A DNA stretch of 64,000 nucleotides from JAYFQF01 sp034927285 (lineage in GTDB: Bacteria > Bacillota > Peptococcia > DRI-13 > UBA5745). The stretch spans positions 19,426 through 83,425 of the forward strand of contig JAYFQF010000009.1 of assembly GCA_034927285.1 (NCBI GenBank), written 5' to 3'. Shown piece after piece: positions 9,365 to 17,345 of the stretch; the first letter of the stretch is position 1; each line of letters opens with the position of its first letter. Both the position numbers and the translations under genes were made by a program. Below the pieces are notes generated by a model, which saw nothing but the letters and a program-made list of their open reading frames with translations, had not been told where the DNA came from and did no database searches.

Positions 9365-9691
9365 ATGTTGGTAACATGGCTGATCAATTCAATCACCGTA
9401 TTGCTGGTTTCTTACCTGCTGAAGGGGTTCCATGTGGAAAATTTCGCCACGGCCCTGATTTTTGCCCTGCTTTTAGGTGTGATTAACTCGGTGGTCCGGC
9501 CGGTGGCCCTGTTTTTTGGCCTGCCCATCACCATTTTGACCCTGGGGCTTTTTGTTTTTGTGATCAATGCGGCAATGCTGAAGCTGGCCGGCGCACTGGT
9601 CAGCGGAGTCCGCATTAACGGCTGGGGCACGGCGATTTTGGCTTCTCTGCTGATTTCTATTATCGCCAGCCTCTTAAACAGCCTGCGCTGA
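9365..9691 (+). CDS. Four-helix small membrane protein (phage-holin-like / YvlD family)
   Basis: This 108-residue protein is almost wholly hydrophobic, with four predicted membrane helices (about 3-20, 27-48, 53-76, 84-106). The arrangement and the LGVINSVVRP segment match the widespread PF04020 family, called 4TMS phage holin superfamily or YvlD-like. Despite the name, most members are chromosomal proteins of unknown function, and nothing prophage-like surrounds this copy. AAGGAGG precedes the ATG at about 8 nt. It is followed by the HAD phosphatase on the same strand. Confidence 0.85.
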   Translation: MLVTWLINSITVLLVSYLLKGFHVENFATALIFALLLGVINSVVRPVALFFGLPITILTLGLFVFVINAAMLKLAGALVSGVRINGWGTAILASLLISIIASLLNSLR

Positions 9692-9758
9692 AAGGACGCG
9701 GACTTCTGCGGGAGCAAAGCGGGCTCCTGCTAAAATTCATCAGGACAGGAAAGAGAGA

Positions 9759-10613
9759 ATGAGTGAAAAACAAATTATCCTAAGGGAAGATACCCCACTA
9801 AGTCCAAAACCGGACATCCGGCTTTTGGCTATTGATTTGGACGAAACCATGCTGACCACGGAAAAGACGATTTCTCCCCGGACCAAGGCGGCTATTATCG
9901 AAGCCAGAAGCCAGGGCGTCGTGGTGACCATTGCCACCGGCCGGATGTATATTTCCGCGTTGCCTTATGCCCAGGAACTGGAGATTAATGTGCCGCTGAT
10001 TACCTACCAGGGAGCCCTGATTATCACCACTGAAGGGCAGGTTTTGACCCATAAGACCCTGAGCCCTTCCCTCAGCCAGGAACTGGTGGACTTTCTGAAG
10101 CCTTACGGCCACCACGTCAATCTGTATATGGGTCATGAAATGTATATTGAAAAGGATTCTCCTGAGGTCCGGAAGTACCAGAAGCAGACCCGGGTTTACC
10201 TGAACATCATTCCGGAGTTTAAGTCCTTTTTAGCGGCCCAGGGGGTAGGGGCCACCAAGTTTTCCCTGATTTCCACCCCGGAAGAGGTGCGGCGGATCAT
10301 GGCCGAAGGTAAAGAGCGCTTCGGCGATCAGGTCCAGTTTATGCCCAGCATGCCCTACTTCCTGGAGTTTGGCCGGCCGGATATCGGCAAGGGCCGGGCT
10401 CTGGCGGAGATGGCGGCGGATCTGGGCCTGGCCCGGGAACAGGTGATGGCCATTGGCGACAGCCCCAATGACCTGGATATGATCGAGTATGCCGGCTGCG
10501 GCGTGGTCATGGCAAACGGGCTGGATTTTGTCCGGGAAAAAGCGGATTATATCACCGCCGACAATAATCACGACGGCGTGGCCCTGGCCATCGAGAAGCT
10601 GGCGCTGAAATAA
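9759..10613 (+). CDS. Cof-type HAD-superfamily hydrolase
   Basis: This 284-residue protein has the HAD nucleophile motif (LLAIDLDETML, first Asp attacks the phosphate), motif II in VVTIATGR, and the C-terminal GDSPNDLDM acidic motif that binds magnesium. The large alpha/beta cap between motif II and the C-terminal motif is typical of the Cof/YidA (class IIB) subfamily, which dephosphorylates sugar phosphates and similar metabolites. The exact substrate cannot be read from the sequence. The start codon follows AGGAAAGAGAGA. Confidence 0.9.
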   Translation: MSEKQIILREDTPLSPKPDIRLLAIDLDETMLTTEKTISPRTKAAIIEARSQGVVVTIATGRMYISALPYAQELEINVPLITYQGALIITTEGQVLTHKTLSPSLSQELVDFLKPYGHHVNLYMGHEMYIEKDSPEVRKYQKQTRVYLNIIPEFKSFLAAQGVGATKFSLISTPEEVRRIMAEGKERFGDQVQFMPSMPYFLEFGRPDIGKGRALAEMAADLGLAREQVMAIGDSPNDLDMIEYAGCGVVMANGLDFVREKADYITADNNHDGVALAIEKLALK

Positions 10614-10668
10614 TACCGCAGGCCCTAAAGGCAGGCGGGAACGGCGGCCGGAGAAAGAGAGGCAGGTT

Positions 10669-11556
10669 ATGAAGGAAAAATGCAAATCGCCGGAATTTTG
10701 GATTGTTACCGGCCAGTCCGGAGCGGGCAAAACCAATGCCTTGCGGATTTTGGAGGACTGGGGTTACTTTTGTATTGATAACCTGCCCCCCACCCTTTTA
10801 GGCAAGACGGCGGAAATGGTCGTCGGCGACGGCGGCATCGAGCGGGTAGCCCTGGGTATCGACGTGCGCAGCCGCCGTTTTTTCGATAATATGGAAGCGG
10901 CCCTGTCGGAGATGAAAGAACTGGGCCATAAGACCAATATCCTTTTTTTGGACGCCGATACCCCTACCCTGGTAAAAAGGTTCAAGGAAACCCGCCGCCG
11001 CCACCCTATGGCCTCCGAGGGAGAGCTGATGGAAGATATCCGTCTGGAACGGAAGCTTTTAGAAGATCTGCGGGAGCGGGCCGACGTGGTGGTGGATACC
11101 AGCAACCTGAAGGTAAAAGAGCTGAAGGAAGTGATGGAGGCCCGGATCGGCAAGGGAGGCTGTCAGGATCAGTTTCACGTCTACGTGGTCTCTTTTGGCT
11201 TTAAATACGGGCTGCCTCTGGATGCCGACCTGGTGATGGACGTCCGTTTCCTGCCCAATCCTTTTTATGATACGGAATTGCGGAAGCTGACGGGACTTGA
11301 TCAGGCGGTGCGGGACTATGTAATGAGCCATGAGGTCTCCCGGGTTTTCTTCGAGAAGTACTCGGAGCTGCTGATTTATCTGGTGCCCAAGTATATTGCC
11401 GAGGGGAAAAGCAACCTGGTGGTGGCCATCGGCTGCACCGGCGGCCAGCACCGCTCGGTGACCCTGGCGGAGATGCTGCAGCGGTCCCTGACCCAGGCCG
11501 GTATCCTTTCCAGCGTCAAGCACAGAGACGTATTCCGCACAAAAGAGGAGGCGTAG
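10669..11556 (+). CDS. rapZ: RNase adapter / nucleotide-binding protein RapZ (YvcJ)
   Basis: RapZ-family proteins are P-loop NTPases. In E. coli RapZ steers RNase E to the GlmZ small RNA; the Bacillus homologue YvcJ hydrolyses nucleotides and affects competence. Walker A GQSGAGKT is at 15-22, a Walker B-like LFLDAD follows, and the C-terminal domain carries the conserved GCTGGQHRSV (about 255). Length 295 is typical. whiA starts 4 nt after its stop. In most Firmicutes yvcK/glmR lies between these two genes, but here it is absent from the locus. Confidence 0.95.
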   Translation: MKEKCKSPEFWIVTGQSGAGKTNALRILEDWGYFCIDNLPPTLLGKTAEMVVGDGGIERVALGIDVRSRRFFDNMEAALSEMKELGHKTNILFLDADTPTLVKRFKETRRRHPMASEGELMEDIRLERKLLEDLRERADVVVDTSNLKVKELKEVMEARIGKGGCQDQFHVYVVSFGFKYGLPLDADLVMDVRFLPNPFYDTELRKLTGLDQAVRDYVMSHEVSRVFFEKYSELLIYLVPKYIAEGKSNLVVAIGCTGGQHRSVTLAEMLQRSLTQAGILSSVKHRDVFRTKEEA

Positions 11557-11560
11557 ACCC

Positions 11561-12529
11561 ATGGCAGAAAAGGCATCCTTTTCCGTGCGGACCAAAGACG
11601 AGATCTCCCGCGTCTATCCGGAAAAGGAATGCTGCCGGCTGGCAGAGCTGGCGGCCATCACCCGGATGGACGGTACCGTGACCATCGGCGTGGGGGGCAA
11701 AACCGGCCTGTACATTTCCACAGAGTATTCGGCGGCCGCCCGCAAGGTCTACCGTCTGCTGAAGGATTGCTTCGGGGTGGAAGGGGAGCTGACCGTCAAG
11801 CGCCAGAACCGCCTGAAGAAGAACACCCTGTATAATATCCGGGTGCCGGCGGGCCGGGAGACCCTGGAAATCCTGCGGCGGCTGGGTATCGTAGGGGAAG
11901 GCTGGAATATTCATCCCGAGATCAAAAAAGATCTGATCCGCACTCAATGCTGCCGCAAAAGTTATCTGCGGGGCGCTTTTTTAGGAGGCGGCTCCGTCAG
12001 CAGCCCCGACGGAAATTATCATCTGGAGATCATCACCAATCATCCCAGGCAGGCCCGGAGCCTGGCGGCCCTGATCAACCGTTTCCCCGGCATGCAGGCC
12101 AAAGTGTCCAGCCGCAAGCAGTGGTATGTGGTATATCTCAAGGACAGCGATCAGATCGCCGGTTTTCTGGCCCTGATCGGCGCCCATGCCAGCCTGCTGG
12201 AATTTGAGAACGTACGGGTGATGAAAGGCCTGAAAAATCAGGTGAACCGGCTGGTGAACTGTGAGACGGCCAACCTGACAAAAACCGTGGACGCGGCTTT
12301 GCGCCAGGTAGAAAACATCCGTTTTCTCCAGGAGGAAATCGGCCTGGAAAGCCTGGAGCCGCCGCTGCAGGAGCTGGCCAGGCTGCGGCTGGAAAACCCC
12401 GAAATCAATTTAAAAGAGCTGGGACAGATGCTGTCGCCTCCGGTAGGAAAGTCCGGGGTAAACCATCGTATGCGCAAGCTGGAGGAAATAGCCCGGGAGC
12501 TGCGGAAAAGCAAAGGCCAAGAGAAATAG
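11561..12529 (+). CDS. whiA: DNA-binding protein WhiA
   Basis: WhiA is a conserved Gram-positive protein combining a degenerate LAGLIDADG homing-endonuclease-like fold with a C-terminal helix-turn-helix. It regulates sporulation in Streptomyces and affects cell division in Bacillus. The opening FSVRTKDEISR, the central LRGAFLGGGSVSSP and the C-terminal ELGQMLSPPVGKSGVNHRMR are diagnostic. Length 322 is normal. It is translationally close to rapZ (4-nt gap). Confidence 0.96.
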   Translation: MAEKASFSVRTKDEISRVYPEKECCRLAELAAITRMDGTVTIGVGGKTGLYISTEYSAAARKVYRLLKDCFGVEGELTVKRQNRLKKNTLYNIRVPAGRETLEILRRLGIVGEGWNIHPEIKKDLIRTQCCRKSYLRGAFLGGGSVSSPDGNYHLEIITNHPRQARSLAALINRFPGMQAKVSSRKQWYVVYLKDSDQIAGFLALIGAHASLLEFENVRVMKGLKNQVNRLVNCETANLTKTVDAALRQVENIRFLQEEIGLESLEPPLQELARLRLENPEINLKELGQMLSPPVGKSGVNHRMRKLEEIARELRKSKGQEK

Positions 12530-12582
12530 TCTGCAAAGAACGCCGCGTCCTGCGGGAGTATCCCCGCGGCACGGCCACCGGC

Positions 12583-12617
12583 AAAAAAAGAAGGATATCC
12601 GGCTGGCGGATATCCTT
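12583..12617 (-). terminator. Intrinsic terminator of the ferredoxin gene
   Basis: A perfect 10-bp stem (AAGGATATCC with GGATATCCTT, loop of 7 nt) is followed on the minus strand by seven U residues. It lies between the convergent whiA and ferredoxin genes; the T-run serves the minus strand. Confidence 0.85.
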
Positions 12618-12654
12618 CCATGACTTGTCCACTTTAATCAATTTATTCTGAGGA

Positions 12655-12825
12655 TTACTCAGCTTGAGGTGCACCTACGGGACAGACGTCTGCGCAGGCA
12701 CCGCAGTCGATGCACTTTTCTGCGTCGATTACGTATTTGCTATCGCCTTCGGAGATCGCTTCAACGGGACAGCCTGCTGCGCAAGCGCCACAACTGATGC
12801 ATTCGTCATTAATTTTGTATGCCAT
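12655..12825 (-). CDS. 2[4Fe-4S] ferredoxin
   Basis: This 56-residue clostridial-type ferredoxin has two CxxCxxCxxxCP motifs (CISCGACAAGCP and CIDCGACADVCP), which bind two [4Fe-4S] clusters. It is a soluble low-potential electron carrier for anaerobic metabolism. The ATG at 12825 is chosen because GGAGGTG lies 6 nt before it; an in-frame ATG five codons upstream overlaps that ribosome-binding site. It is monocistronic, with its own promoter and terminator. Confidence 0.97.
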   Translation of the reverse strand: MAYKINDECISCGACAAGCPVEAISEGDSKYVIDAEKCIDCGACADVCPVGAPQAE

Positions 12826-12852
12826 GATTTTCACCTCCATTTCGTCAGCTAA

Positions 12853-12881
12853 ATTATAACTTGGCTCCTATTATTTCGCAA
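12853..12881 (-). promoter_or_regulatory. Promoter of the ferredoxin gene
   Basis: On the minus strand TTGCGA (12881-12876) and TATAAT (12858-12853) are 17 bp apart, about 30 nt before the start codon. Confidence 0.75.
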
Positions 12882-12971
12882 GGCTTTTTTGAAAAGTCCT
12901 GTGGAATAATGCCGGAGGAATATCTGGGAATTCGGGGCCGCAAATTTTATAAAATTTCTGCTGAATCGGTA

Positions 12972-13002
12972 TTGCCAAGACTACGGCACTTCAGTGTATA
13001 AT
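12972..13002 (+). promoter_or_regulatory. Probable promoter of the tRNA-Sec transcript
   Basis: TTGCCA (12972-12977) and TATAAT (12997-13002) are spaced 19 bp. No other good hexamer pair lies between here and the tRNA, so the primary transcript would carry a leader of about 210 nt including the tandem repeats. Confidence 0.5.
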
Positions 13003-13073
13003 GGACAAGGCAAAGTTGGCGGTCCGATGCTTTCACGGTCCGGTTCCCGGCTCAGGCCTGACCCGGCCGGCAG

Positions 13074-13180
13074 GCTCTTGCGCGGGAAAGCTCTTGCGCG
13101 ACAGGGCTCTTGCAAAGAAAGCTCTTGGGCAACGGGGCTCTTGCAAAGAAAGCTCTTGCGCGGGAAAACTCCTGCGGGAG
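13074..13180 (+). repeat. Imperfect tandem repeats of about 16 bp upstream of tRNA-Sec
   Basis: Six copies of GCTCTTGCGCGGGAAA-like units start at 13074, 13090, 13106, 13121, 13137 and 13152, with a seventh degenerate unit (ACTCCTGCGGGAG). Copies are 15-16 bp and share GCTCTTG. They lie between the presumed promoter and the tRNA-Sec gene. No function is known to me. Confidence 0.8.
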
Positions 13181-13220
13181 AAGGGGACGGCCGGCGCCGA
13201 GGCAAGCGGTGAATATTTCC

Positions 13221-13317
13221 GGGAGTAGATGGGTGCTGGTGTGCCTTGCGGTCTTCAAAACCGTTTCGGGGAGTTAGGAGCTTCCTGGGTGAGTTCGATT
13301 CTCACATACTCCCGCCA
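13221..13317 (+). tRNA. selC: tRNA-Sec (anticodon TCA)
   Basis: This 97-nt tRNA has an anticodon loop CTTCAAA (TCA) closed by a 5-bp stem, an extended D stem of about 6 bp (GGGTGC with GTGCCT), a long variable arm (25 nt or so), a T arm GTGAG-TTCGATT-CTCAC, and an 8-bp-style acceptor (GGGAGTA pairs with TACTCCC; the eighth pair is G-A). The CCA end is encoded. These are the hallmarks of bacterial tRNA-Sec, which inserts selenocysteine at UGA. selA, selB and selD are not in the window, and no selenoprotein gene was recognised here. Confidence 0.95.
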
Positions 13318-13330
13318 CAGGCTTTCCCTA

Positions 13331-13361
13331 TGCCCGGCGGCTTTCGCTGCGGGCATTTTTT
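13331..13361 (+). terminator. Intrinsic terminator after tRNA-Sec
   Basis: TGCCCG pairs with CGGGCA (13331-13336 and 13350-13355), followed by TTTTTT. It lies 14 nt after the tRNA and makes selC monocistronic. Confidence 0.8.
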
Positions 13362-13428
13362 CTGCGGAGCAGGATTTGTCTATTTGTGTTATACTATATT
13401 TCTTTTTTTGAAAAATAGGTTATGTTAT

Positions 13429-13457
13429 TTGAAGTGATGGGTATTATGTGTTAGAAT
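13429..13457 (+). promoter_or_regulatory. Promoter of rpoN
   Basis: TTGAAG (13429-13434) and TAGAAT (13452-13457) are 17 bp apart and end 43 nt before the chosen rpoN start. Confidence 0.6.
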
Positions 13458-13500
13458 GAAATGGTTGGCAGAGCCGTCTATTTGAGCCGGGGTGATTGTG

Positions 13501-14889
13501 ATGGAAATCGGCTTGCATCTGGAACAGACTCAGAAATTGATCATAACCCCTGAACTGCGGCAGGCCTTGGAAATTCTGCAGCTTTCCTCCATGGATCTGG
13601 TGGATTTCACCGATCAGGCCCTGATGGAAAACCCCTTATTGGAGGCCAAAGAGGGCGGAGAAAGAAACGGTGAGCAGCAGGATGAGCCCAATCGCATCGA
13701 CTGGCAGAGCTTTATCAGCAAAAGCCGGGACTATTACGAGGAAAAAGGGCTGCCCAGAGAGGTGCGGGAAGAGGGACCCCACGAATCCATGGTCTCTCAC
13801 CAGTTGACGTTGGAGGAATATCTGACGGCACAGTGGAAGTTTGCTGCCTCAGATCCGGAAATCGGCGCTATCGGCGAATACCTGATCGGCAACATGAACC
13901 CCAGCGGCTACCTGGCGATTACCGTAGAACAGGCGGCAGCGGACCTGGCAAAAAGCCAGGAAAAGGTTGAACAGGCCCTGAAGCTTTTACAGACTATGGA
14001 TCCGCCGGGAGTCTGTGCCCGGAGCCTGCGGGAATGTCTGATCCTGCAGGTGGTACGCCAGCCCTTGGAGAAGAGGACCAAGGCGGCGATGGAGACGCTG
14101 ATCAACCACTATCTTCAGGAGGTGGGCCGGGGAAACCTGGTGAAGGTCGCCAAAGAGATGGAATTAACGCCGGCCCAGGTTCAAAAACTGGTGGACCGGC
14201 TGCGCCGCCTGAATCCCAAGCCCGGGGTGGGATTTGCCGACAGTGAGGAAACTGTTTATGTAATTCCCGACGTCCAGGTGGAGCGGGACGGCGAAGGCTT
14301 TCGAATTATCCTGAACGAGGGGCACGTGCCCCAATTGACCATAAACGATACTTACGCCAAGGTGCTGTTGCAGCATTCCGACGCGGAAAAAGATCAGGCG
14401 GCAAAAAGCTTTGTCGAGGCCAAATTAAACCAGGCCGCCTGGCTTTTGCGATGTCTTGAGCAGCGTCGCTCTACGATCTATAAAGTGACGGAAGCGCTGC
14501 TGAAATATCAGGTGGAGTTTTTCCGCAAAGGCGTTTCGGCCCTGCGGCCTTTGACCATGCGGCAAATCGCCGACGAGGTGGGAGTCCATGAATCCACCGT
14601 CAGCCGGACGGCGGCCAATAAATATATCCAGACTCCCCACGGCGTGTTTGAATTCAAGTTTTTCTTTACGCCGGGCCTGGAAAGCGTTACCCAGGGAACC
14701 GTATCGACGGAGAGTATCCGGGAAATTATAAAAGGGATTATTAAAAACGAAGAGCCGGAAAAACCCTTCACCGACCAGCAGATTGCCGATCAGCTGGGAC
14801 AAAGGGGGATCAAGGTGGCCCGGCGCACCGTGGCAAAATACAGAGAAGAATTAGGAATCCGCAGCACGGCCCTGCGCCGGCGCTATTAG
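13501..14889 (+). CDS. rpoN: RNA polymerase sigma-54 factor
   Basis: Sigma-54 directs RNA polymerase to -24/-12 promoters and needs enhancer-binding ATPases for activation. Region I is visible at the start (LHLEQTQKLIITPELRQALEILQL), followed by an acidic linker, the core-binding domain, a helix-turn-helix (MRQIADEVGVHESTVSR) and the C-terminal RpoN box (ARRTVAKYREELGI). The ATG at 13501 is preferred over an in-frame GTG at 13492 because GGGGTGAT lies about 6 nt before it. Length 462 is normal. No sigma-54 target promoter was recognised in the window. Confidence 0.96.
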   Translation: MEIGLHLEQTQKLIITPELRQALEILQLSSMDLVDFTDQALMENPLLEAKEGGERNGEQQDEPNRIDWQSFISKSRDYYEEKGLPREVREEGPHESMVSHQLTLEEYLTAQWKFAASDPEIGAIGEYLIGNMNPSGYLAITVEQAAADLAKSQEKVEQALKLLQTMDPPGVCARSLRECLILQVVRQPLEKRTKAAMETLINHYLQEVGRGNLVKVAKEMELTPAQVQKLVDRLRRLNPKPGVGFADSEETVYVIPDVQVERDGEGFRIILNEGHVPQLTINDTYAKVLLQHSDAEKDQAAKSFVEAKLNQAAWLLRCLEQRRSTIYKVTEALLKYQVEFFRKGVSALRPLTMRQIADEVGVHESTVSRTAANKYIQTPHGVFEFKFFFTPGLESVTQGTVSTESIREIIKGIIKNEEPEKPFTDQQIADQLGQRGIKVARRTVAKYREELGIRSTALRRRY

Positions 14890-14896
14890 GGTGAAA

Positions 14897-14923
14897 CCGG
14901 GACCGGACAGGCCCGGACTTTTT
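14897..14923 (+). terminator. Possible terminator after rpoN
   Basis: A short GC-rich stem (CCGGG with CCCGG, loop of about 10 nt) is followed by ACTTTTT. The stem is short, so read-through into gap is possible; no strong promoter is seen between here and gap. Confidence 0.4.
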
Positions 14924-14967
14924 AGGAAAAACTCAAGGATCGTCAGATAACTTAGGAGGAATGGACA

Positions 14968-15972
14968 ATGGCAGTAAAAGCAGGAATTAATGGCTTTGGC
15001 CGGATCGGCAGACTGACCCTTAGAGCCGCCATGAAAAACCCGGATGTACAGATCGTGGCCATCAACGGGACCTCAGAGCCCAGCGTACTGGCGCATTTAT
15101 TTAAATATGACTCGGTTCACGGCATTTATCAGGGCAGCGTGGAAGCCACGGAAAATACCCTGATTATCGACGGCAGGGAGATCAAGGTGGTTTCCGACCG
15201 GGATCCCGCCAATATCCGCTGGGACGAGTTGGGGGTGGATGTGGTCATCGAGTCCACCGGCAAGTTCAACGACGGGGAAAAGGCCGGCGTCCATCTGCAG
15301 CAGGGGGCGAAAAAAGTCGTGATCACCGCTCCTGCCAAAAATGAGGATATCACCATTGTATTAGGCGTAAATGAAGAGAACTATGATCCCCAAAAGCATC
15401 ATATCATTTCCAACGCTTCCTGCACCACCAACTGCCTGGCTCCCGTAGCCAAGGTGCTGCAGCGGGAATTCGGCATCAGGCGGGGAATGATGACCACGGT
15501 GCATTCTTACACCAGCGATCAGAAGATCCTGGACAACCGGCATAAGGACCTTCGCCGGGCCCGGGCCGGCGCCGTGTCCATCGTTCCTACCACTACCGGA
15601 GCTGCCAAGGCCATGGCTTTGGTCATGCCGGAGCTGAAGGGAAAAATGGTGGGCATGGCTATGCGGGTGCCCACTCCCGACGTTTCCCTGGTGGACCTGG
15701 TGGTGGAGCTGGACAAAAACGTTACGGCGGAGGAAGTGAACGCCGCCATGAGAAAATACAGCGAAACCACCATGAAGGGCATTTTAGACTATACCGATCT
15801 GCCGTTGGTCTCCATCGACTTCCGGGGCAACGATAATTCCTCCATCATCGATGGCTTAAGCACTATGGTGGTAGGGGAAAACCTGGTAAAAGTCATTGCC
15901 TGGTACGACAACGAGTGGGGTTACAGCATGCGGGTGGCGGATTTAGTGGCTTACGTGGGAAAAGAACTGTAG
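14968..15972 (+). CDS. gap: Glyceraldehyde-3-phosphate dehydrogenase, type I
   Basis: GAPDH oxidises glyceraldehyde-3-phosphate to 1,3-bisphosphoglycerate in glycolysis. It has the Rossmann motif INGFGRIGR at the N-terminus, the catalytic Cys in SNASCTTNC (Cys152) and the C-terminal WYDNEWGYS. After the second beta strand the sequence is INGTSEP, so the Asp that usually selects NAD over NADP is replaced by Gly; cofactor preference is therefore uncertain. Length 334 is standard. AGGAGG lies 9 nt before the ATG. It is followed by pgk after 32 nt. Confidence 0.97.
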   Translation: MAVKAGINGFGRIGRLTLRAAMKNPDVQIVAINGTSEPSVLAHLFKYDSVHGIYQGSVEATENTLIIDGREIKVVSDRDPANIRWDELGVDVVIESTGKFNDGEKAGVHLQQGAKKVVITAPAKNEDITIVLGVNEENYDPQKHHIISNASCTTNCLAPVAKVLQREFGIRRGMMTTVHSYTSDQKILDNRHKDLRRARAGAVSIVPTTTGAAKAMALVMPELKGKMVGMAMRVPTPDVSLVDLVVELDKNVTAEEVNAAMRKYSETTMKGILDYTDLPLVSIDFRGNDNSSIIDGLSTMVVGENLVKVIAWYDNEWGYSMRVADLVAYVGKEL

Positions 15973-16004
15973 AATCCGGATAAAAAGAAAGGGGAGCTTT
16001 ACGG

Positions 16005-17180
16005 ATGGCGCGGAAAGGCCTTCGGGAATTGGACTTGAAGGGAAAGCGGGTGCTTTTGCGGGCGGAGTTCAACGTGCCCATGAAGGACGGTAAAATTATC
16101 AACGACGTTCGGATCAGGGCGGAGTTGTCTACGATTCGGTATATATTGGACCAGGGGGCCGGCATAATCATCATGACCCATCTGGGCCGGCCCAAAGGAA
16201 AGCCGGTGCCGGAGATGTCCGTGGAACCGGTGGCCGGATATCTGGCCGGGCTTTTGGGACAGCCGGTGGAATTTATTCCTTACGGCACGGAAGAAAGCAT
16301 CCGGGCGGCAGCGGCCCGGGTGGAACCCGGCCAGGTGGCCCTTTTGGAGAATATCCGCTTTTGGCCCCAGGAAGAAGAAAACGACCGGGATTTCAGCCGT
16401 TTCCTGGCCTCTCTGGGTCAAATCTATATAAATGACGCTTTCGGCACGGCCCACCGGGCCCATTGCTCCACCGAAGGTATAGGCCATTTTCTGCCGGCTC
16501 ATCCCGGCTTTCTGATGGAAAAAGAAATCACCGCCTTGGAAGGCGCCATTAACGATCCCAGGCGGCCCCTGGTAGTAGTGATGGGCGGCTCCAAGGTTTC
16601 CGACAAAATCCGCCTTATCGAAAATCTGGCGGACAAAGCCGATTATATGCTTTTCGGCGGCGCTATGGCCAATACCTTGCTGGCGGCGTCCGGGGTGGAC
16701 ATGGGGTCGTCCAGAGTCGAGACCGATAAGCTGGATATGGCCAAGGAAATGATGAAGCTGGTATCGGAAAAGGACTGCGTCCTGCTTTATCCCCAGGATC
16801 TGGTGGTGGCCGACCGCTTTGCCGAAGACGCCCAGACTAAGATCGTGCCGGCGGATCAGGTGCCGGCGGGTTGGATGGCCCTGGATATCGGCCCCGCCAC
16901 CGTGGCTGCCTGGCAGGGAATTTTTCAGAAGGCTGGCACCATCATCTGGAACGGCCCCTTGGGAGTCTATGAAATGCCTGCTTTCTCCCAGGGCTCCTTT
17001 GGCGTGGCCCGGTCCATGGCCGCTTCCGGCGCCGTTACCGTGGTAGGCGGCGGCGACGCAGTGGCTGCGGTAAAACAGGCCGGCTGCGGAGACAAGATGA
17101 GTCATTTGTCCACCGGCGGCGGCGCTTCCCTGGAACTTCTGGAAGGCAAGAAGCTGCCGGGCATCGAGATTATGCAATAG
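16005..17180 (+). CDS. pgk: Phosphoglycerate kinase
   Basis: PGK transfers phosphate from 1,3-bisphosphoglycerate to ADP. The N-terminal substrate domain shows RAEFNVPMKDGKI and HLGRPKG; the hinge and nucleotide domain show VVMGGSKVSDKI and the C-terminal ends with LSTGGGASLELLEGK. Length 391 is typical. AAGGGGAG precedes the ATG. It sits between gap and tpiA. Confidence 0.98.
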   Translation: MARKGLRELDLKGKRVLLRAEFNVPMKDGKIINDVRIRAELSTIRYILDQGAGIIIMTHLGRPKGKPVPEMSVEPVAGYLAGLLGQPVEFIPYGTEESIRAAAARVEPGQVALLENIRFWPQEEENDRDFSRFLASLGQIYINDAFGTAHRAHCSTEGIGHFLPAHPGFLMEKEITALEGAINDPRRPLVVVMGGSKVSDKIRLIENLADKADYMLFGGAMANTLLAASGVDMGSSRVETDKLDMAKEMMKLVSEKDCVLLYPQDLVVADRFAEDAQTKIVPADQVPAGWMALDIGPATVAAWQGIFQKAGTIIWNGPLGVYEMPAFSQGSFGVARSMAASGAVTVVGGGDAVAAVKQAGCGDKMSHLSTGGGASLELLEGKKLPGIEIMQ

Positions 17181-17222
17181 GGCAGATAAGGCGGCGGACT
17201 TGCGGCGCAGGCGTGTATAATG

Positions 17223-17317
17223 TGATCAGGCAAATCAAGTGCGATCAGGCAGGTACAGATCAAGTACAATCAAACAGATCAAGTGCGATCAGCAGATGAA
17301 GTGTGAGCGGGCAGGTA
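17223..17317 (+). repeat. Short imperfect repeats between pgk and tpiA
   Basis: ATCAAGTGCGATCAG-like units recur (for example near 17233, 17258 and 17278), with variants such as ATCAAGTACAATCAA. They fill most of the pgk-tpiA gap just before the tpiA ribosome-binding site. Function unknown. Confidence 0.6.
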
Positions 17318-17345
17318 AACGGTGCGGAAAAAAGGAGGAATCCCT

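Noticed and set aside
9365..9691. Prophage holin
   Set aside because: The family name includes holin, but no phage genes surround it and most members are chromosomal proteins of unknown role.
15999..17177. Long minus-strand open frame antisense to pgk (392 codons)
   Set aside because: It mirrors the pgk coding sequence. The + strand encodes an unmistakable phosphoglycerate kinase and GC-rich codon bias keeps the opposite frame open.
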